From an uncultured Ilyobacter sp. (GTDB taxonomy: Bacteria > Fusobacteriota > Fusobacteriia > Fusobacteriales > Fusobacteriaceae): a DNA stretch of 64,000 nt. The first letter of the stretch is position 1. Each line of letters starts with the position of its first letter. Of this stretch, positions 62,453 through 64,000 are shown piece by piece. Location of the stretch: contig NZ_OY764864.1 of the NCBI RefSeq assembly GCF_963668515.1, positions 868,001 through 932,000 on the forward strand, written 5' to 3'. Position numbers and translations under genes: made by a program. The notes under the pieces were generated by a model. It was not told where the DNA came from. It did not search any database and saw nothing but the letters and a program-made list of their open reading frames with translations.

Positions 62453-63320
62453 AGAAAGGCTGGCCTACCTCAGCCTCGGCTCTAACATAGGGAACAAACT
62501 TTATTATATTGTTTCTGCAATTCAAAGGATAAATATCACAAATGGAGTAAGTGTAAGTAAAATTTCTTCTTTTTACAAAACGGATCCTTGGGGTGTAAAA
62601 GAGCAGGCTAGTTTTTACAATATAGCTTTAGAGATAAAGACGACACTTCTTCCCTTTGAACTCTTGCGAAATCTTCAGAGGATAGAAACAGAGCTCAGTA
62701 GGACAAGGGAATTGAGGTGGGGTCCTAGGACGATAGATATAGATATAATATTTTATGGTGATTTAAAGATAAGTATAGAGGAATTAACAGTTCCACATCC
62801 TAGATACAGAGACCGAAATTTTGTATTAAAACCTATGTACGAGATCTATCCTCATAATGAACTTCTCCTAAAATACATGAAAAGAGACACCTCTAAAATC
62901 AAAAAAATTATTCCAAAAATTCTTGTAAGCTCATGTCTTTTAGGTGAAAACTGCAATTATAAAGGTGGCAACAACAAAAGTGATTTGCTGGTAAAACTTG
63001 AAGACAGCGTATCCTATCTTCGAATATGTCCAGAAGTAATGGGAGGCTTAGGTATTCCTAGGATTCCGGCAGAGATAAAAAATAACAGGGTAATAACTAA
63101 AGAAAACAATGATGTAACAGATGAATTTAACAAGGGAGCCTCACTGGCCCTTGAAAAAGCATTAAAAAATAACTGTTCACTTGCCATAATAAAGGGAAAA
63201 AGTCCATCCTGTGGCTATGGTAAAATTTATAGCGGTGATTTCACAGGAAACTTAGTAGAGGGTGAAGGTATAACCGCTAAACTTTTAATAAAAAACAAAA
63301 TAGATATTATATCAGTTTAG
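62445..63320 (+). CDS. folK: FolK fused to a DUF523/TudS-like Fe-S domain
   Basis: The 291-residue protein has two parts. Residues 1-150 are HPPK (FolK): L-G-S-N-I-G-N-K (11-18), S-F-Y-K-T-D-P-W-G, and R-W-G-P-R-T-I-D-I-D (91-100). Residues 158-291 match DUF523, the thiouracil desulfurase TudS family: S-S-C-L-L-G (Cys164), I-C-P-E-V-M-G-G-L (Cys195) and S-P-S-C-G-Y-G (Cys256). Those three cysteines are the expected ligands of a [4Fe-4S] cluster. FolK transfers pyrophosphate from ATP to 6-hydroxymethyl-dihydropterin. The join has no frameshift or stop; the fusion looks genuine. Confidence 0.92.
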   Translation: MTKERLAYLSLGSNIGNKLYYIVSAIQRINITNGVSVSKISSFYKTDPWGVKEQASFYNIALEIKTTLLPFELLRNLQRIETELSRTRELRWGPRTIDIDIIFYGDLKISIEELTVPHPRYRDRNFVLKPMYEIYPHNELLLKYMKRDTSKIKKIIPKILVSSCLLGENCNYKGGNNKSDLLVKLEDSVSYLRICPEVMGGLGIPRIPAEIKNNRVITKENNDVTDEFNKGASLALEKALKNNCSLAIIKGKSPSCGYGKIYSGDFTGNLVEGEGITAKLLIKNKIDIISV

Positions 63321-63351
63321 GGGTATTATCCCTAAAAATTTAGGAGGATCA

Positions 63352-64000
63352 ATGAGTAATTACACCGAGATAATTGACAAAATAAAAAAATCAGAAAGAA
63401 TTCTTCTGACTTCTCACATAAATCCAGACGGGGATGCCCTTGGCTCTGGACTCGCACTTTTCCTGGCTCTGAATAAATACAATAGGATTCAAAGTGAGTT
63501 AGATGAAAACCATATCGACAAAGTTGTGAGGTTTGTACTAGAAGACAATGTTCCCGGAAATCTTAAATTTCTTAAGGGAATTGAAATGATTGAAAATATA
63601 AAAAATGTAAATAGTAAATATAAATTTGACCTTGTTATCTGCCTTGATTCTGCCAACAAGGAGAGAATAGGAAGTGTAGAAAGACTTATAGGGGATGAAA
63701 GTTTCGTAATAAATATTGATCATCACACAAGCAATACCAGATATGGAGACATAAACTGCATAGAAAATATATCTTCGACTTCTGAGATAATGTATAAATT
63801 TATAAAAGAGATGGGAATAGAGATAGATACATTTACAGGAGAGGCAATTTATACAGGAGTTGTAAATGACACAGGAAATTTTGCCCATTCAAATGTTACA
63901 AAAGATACCTTTCTATTAGCCAGTGATCTCTTAGAAAAAGGTGTGGATAATTCCAAAATTGTGAGGGAATTTTATAACAGCAAAAGCCTGTCTACACTTA
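63352..64000 (+). CDS. DHH family phosphoesterase, NrnA-like (5' part)
   Basis: The visible 216 residues start with L-L-T-S-H-I-N-P-D-G-D-A-L-G-S-G (metal-binding motif I), contain V-I-C-L-D-S-A-N, and the D-H-H motif in N-I-D-H-H-T-S-N-T. That is the NrnA layout of bifunctional nanoRNase and pAp phosphatases, with the C-terminal DHHA1 domain beyond the window. TAGGAGG precedes the ATG. The window cuts the gene. Confidence 0.88.
   Translation, partial: MSNYTEIIDKIKKSERILLTSHINPDGDALGSGLALFLALNKYNRIQSELDENHIDKVVRFVLEDNVPGNLKFLKGIEMIENIKNVNSKYKFDLVICLDSANKERIGSVERLIGDESFVINIDHHTSNTRYGDINCIENISSTSEIMYKFIKEMGIEIDTFTGEAIYTGVVNDTGNFAHSNVTKDTFLLASDLLEKGVDNSKIVREFYNSKSLSTL

Noticed and set aside
63317..63336. 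Terminator between folK and the DHH gene
   Set aside because: The TTAGGG / CCCTAA stem is short and its T tail is poor; the genes are 31 bp apart in the same direction, so read-through is expected.
1..64000. CRISPR array
   Set aside because: No set of regularly spaced repeats of 24-40 bp was seen, and no cas gene is present.

Overview
The window is low-GC bacterial DNA carrying genes of both diderm and Firmicutes-like type. An LpxL/HtrB-family lipid A acyltransferase and several predicted lipoproteins point to an LPS-bearing outer membrane. A class III fructose-1,6-bisphosphatase, PepV, TrmR, HPr kinase, YitT and many TTG starts behind strong Shine-Dalgarno sequences look Firmicutes-like. 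This mixture, with a stand-alone oxaloacetate-decarboxylase-type carboxyltransferase, fits a member of the Fusobacteriota (Ilyobacter, Propionigenium or Fusobacterium relatives). The assignment is an inference from gene content only.

Layout. 1-17.7 kb is mostly housekeeping: the 3' end of a GH38 alpha-mannosidase, glycerate kinase, a LemA/DUF2207 pair, a YihY/SIMPL pair, MgtC, PepV, a YdcZ transporter pair facing a Crp/Fnr regulator, RsmB with TrmR, an ABC-F protein and an LRAT-fold protein without catalytic residues. 17.8-25.5 kb holds an EmrE-family transporter cut by one in-frame TGA beside its probable XRE-cupin regulator, a SHOCT protein with a G-rich operator-like start region, and a 5-oxoproline cluster (DUF969-DUF979-Pcp) beside a second Crp/Fnr regulator. 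25.5-31.8 kb is an accessory, decaying zone: IS982-like and IS110-like transposase remnants, a truncated tyrosine recombinase next to tRNA-Ser(GGA) and tRNA-Leu(CAA), a 508-bp non-coding element with terminal inverted repeats, and a frameshifted four-carbon acid sugar kinase.

31.9-42.4 kb carries penicillin-binding protein 1A and, divergently, a LacI-controlled operon of a polyamine-type ABC importer with adenine deaminase and a second amidohydrolase, read here as purine or nucleoside salvage. 42.4-45.8 kb has a patatin, a second copy of the repeat element, a Gfo/Idh oxidoreductase and an IS with 18-bp inverted repeats whose transposase is cut by an amber codon. 46-56.9 kb has a biotin-domain-free OadA-like carboxyltransferase, PpnP, an RpiR regulator, lipid enzymes, fructose-1,6-bisphosphatase, a PP2C phosphatase, methionine aminopeptidase and two LPP20-type envelope proteins.

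57-64 kb is one long co-directional run: MTA/SAH nucleosidase, FolC, a small membrane protein, a double-length HPr kinase, YitT, FolB, a FolK protein fused to a DUF523/TudS-like Fe-S domain, and a truncated DHH phosphoesterase. The most unusual items are the tandem HprK with a degenerate first copy, the FolK-TudS fusion, the LRAT-like pseudoenzyme and the dispersed inverted-repeat element.
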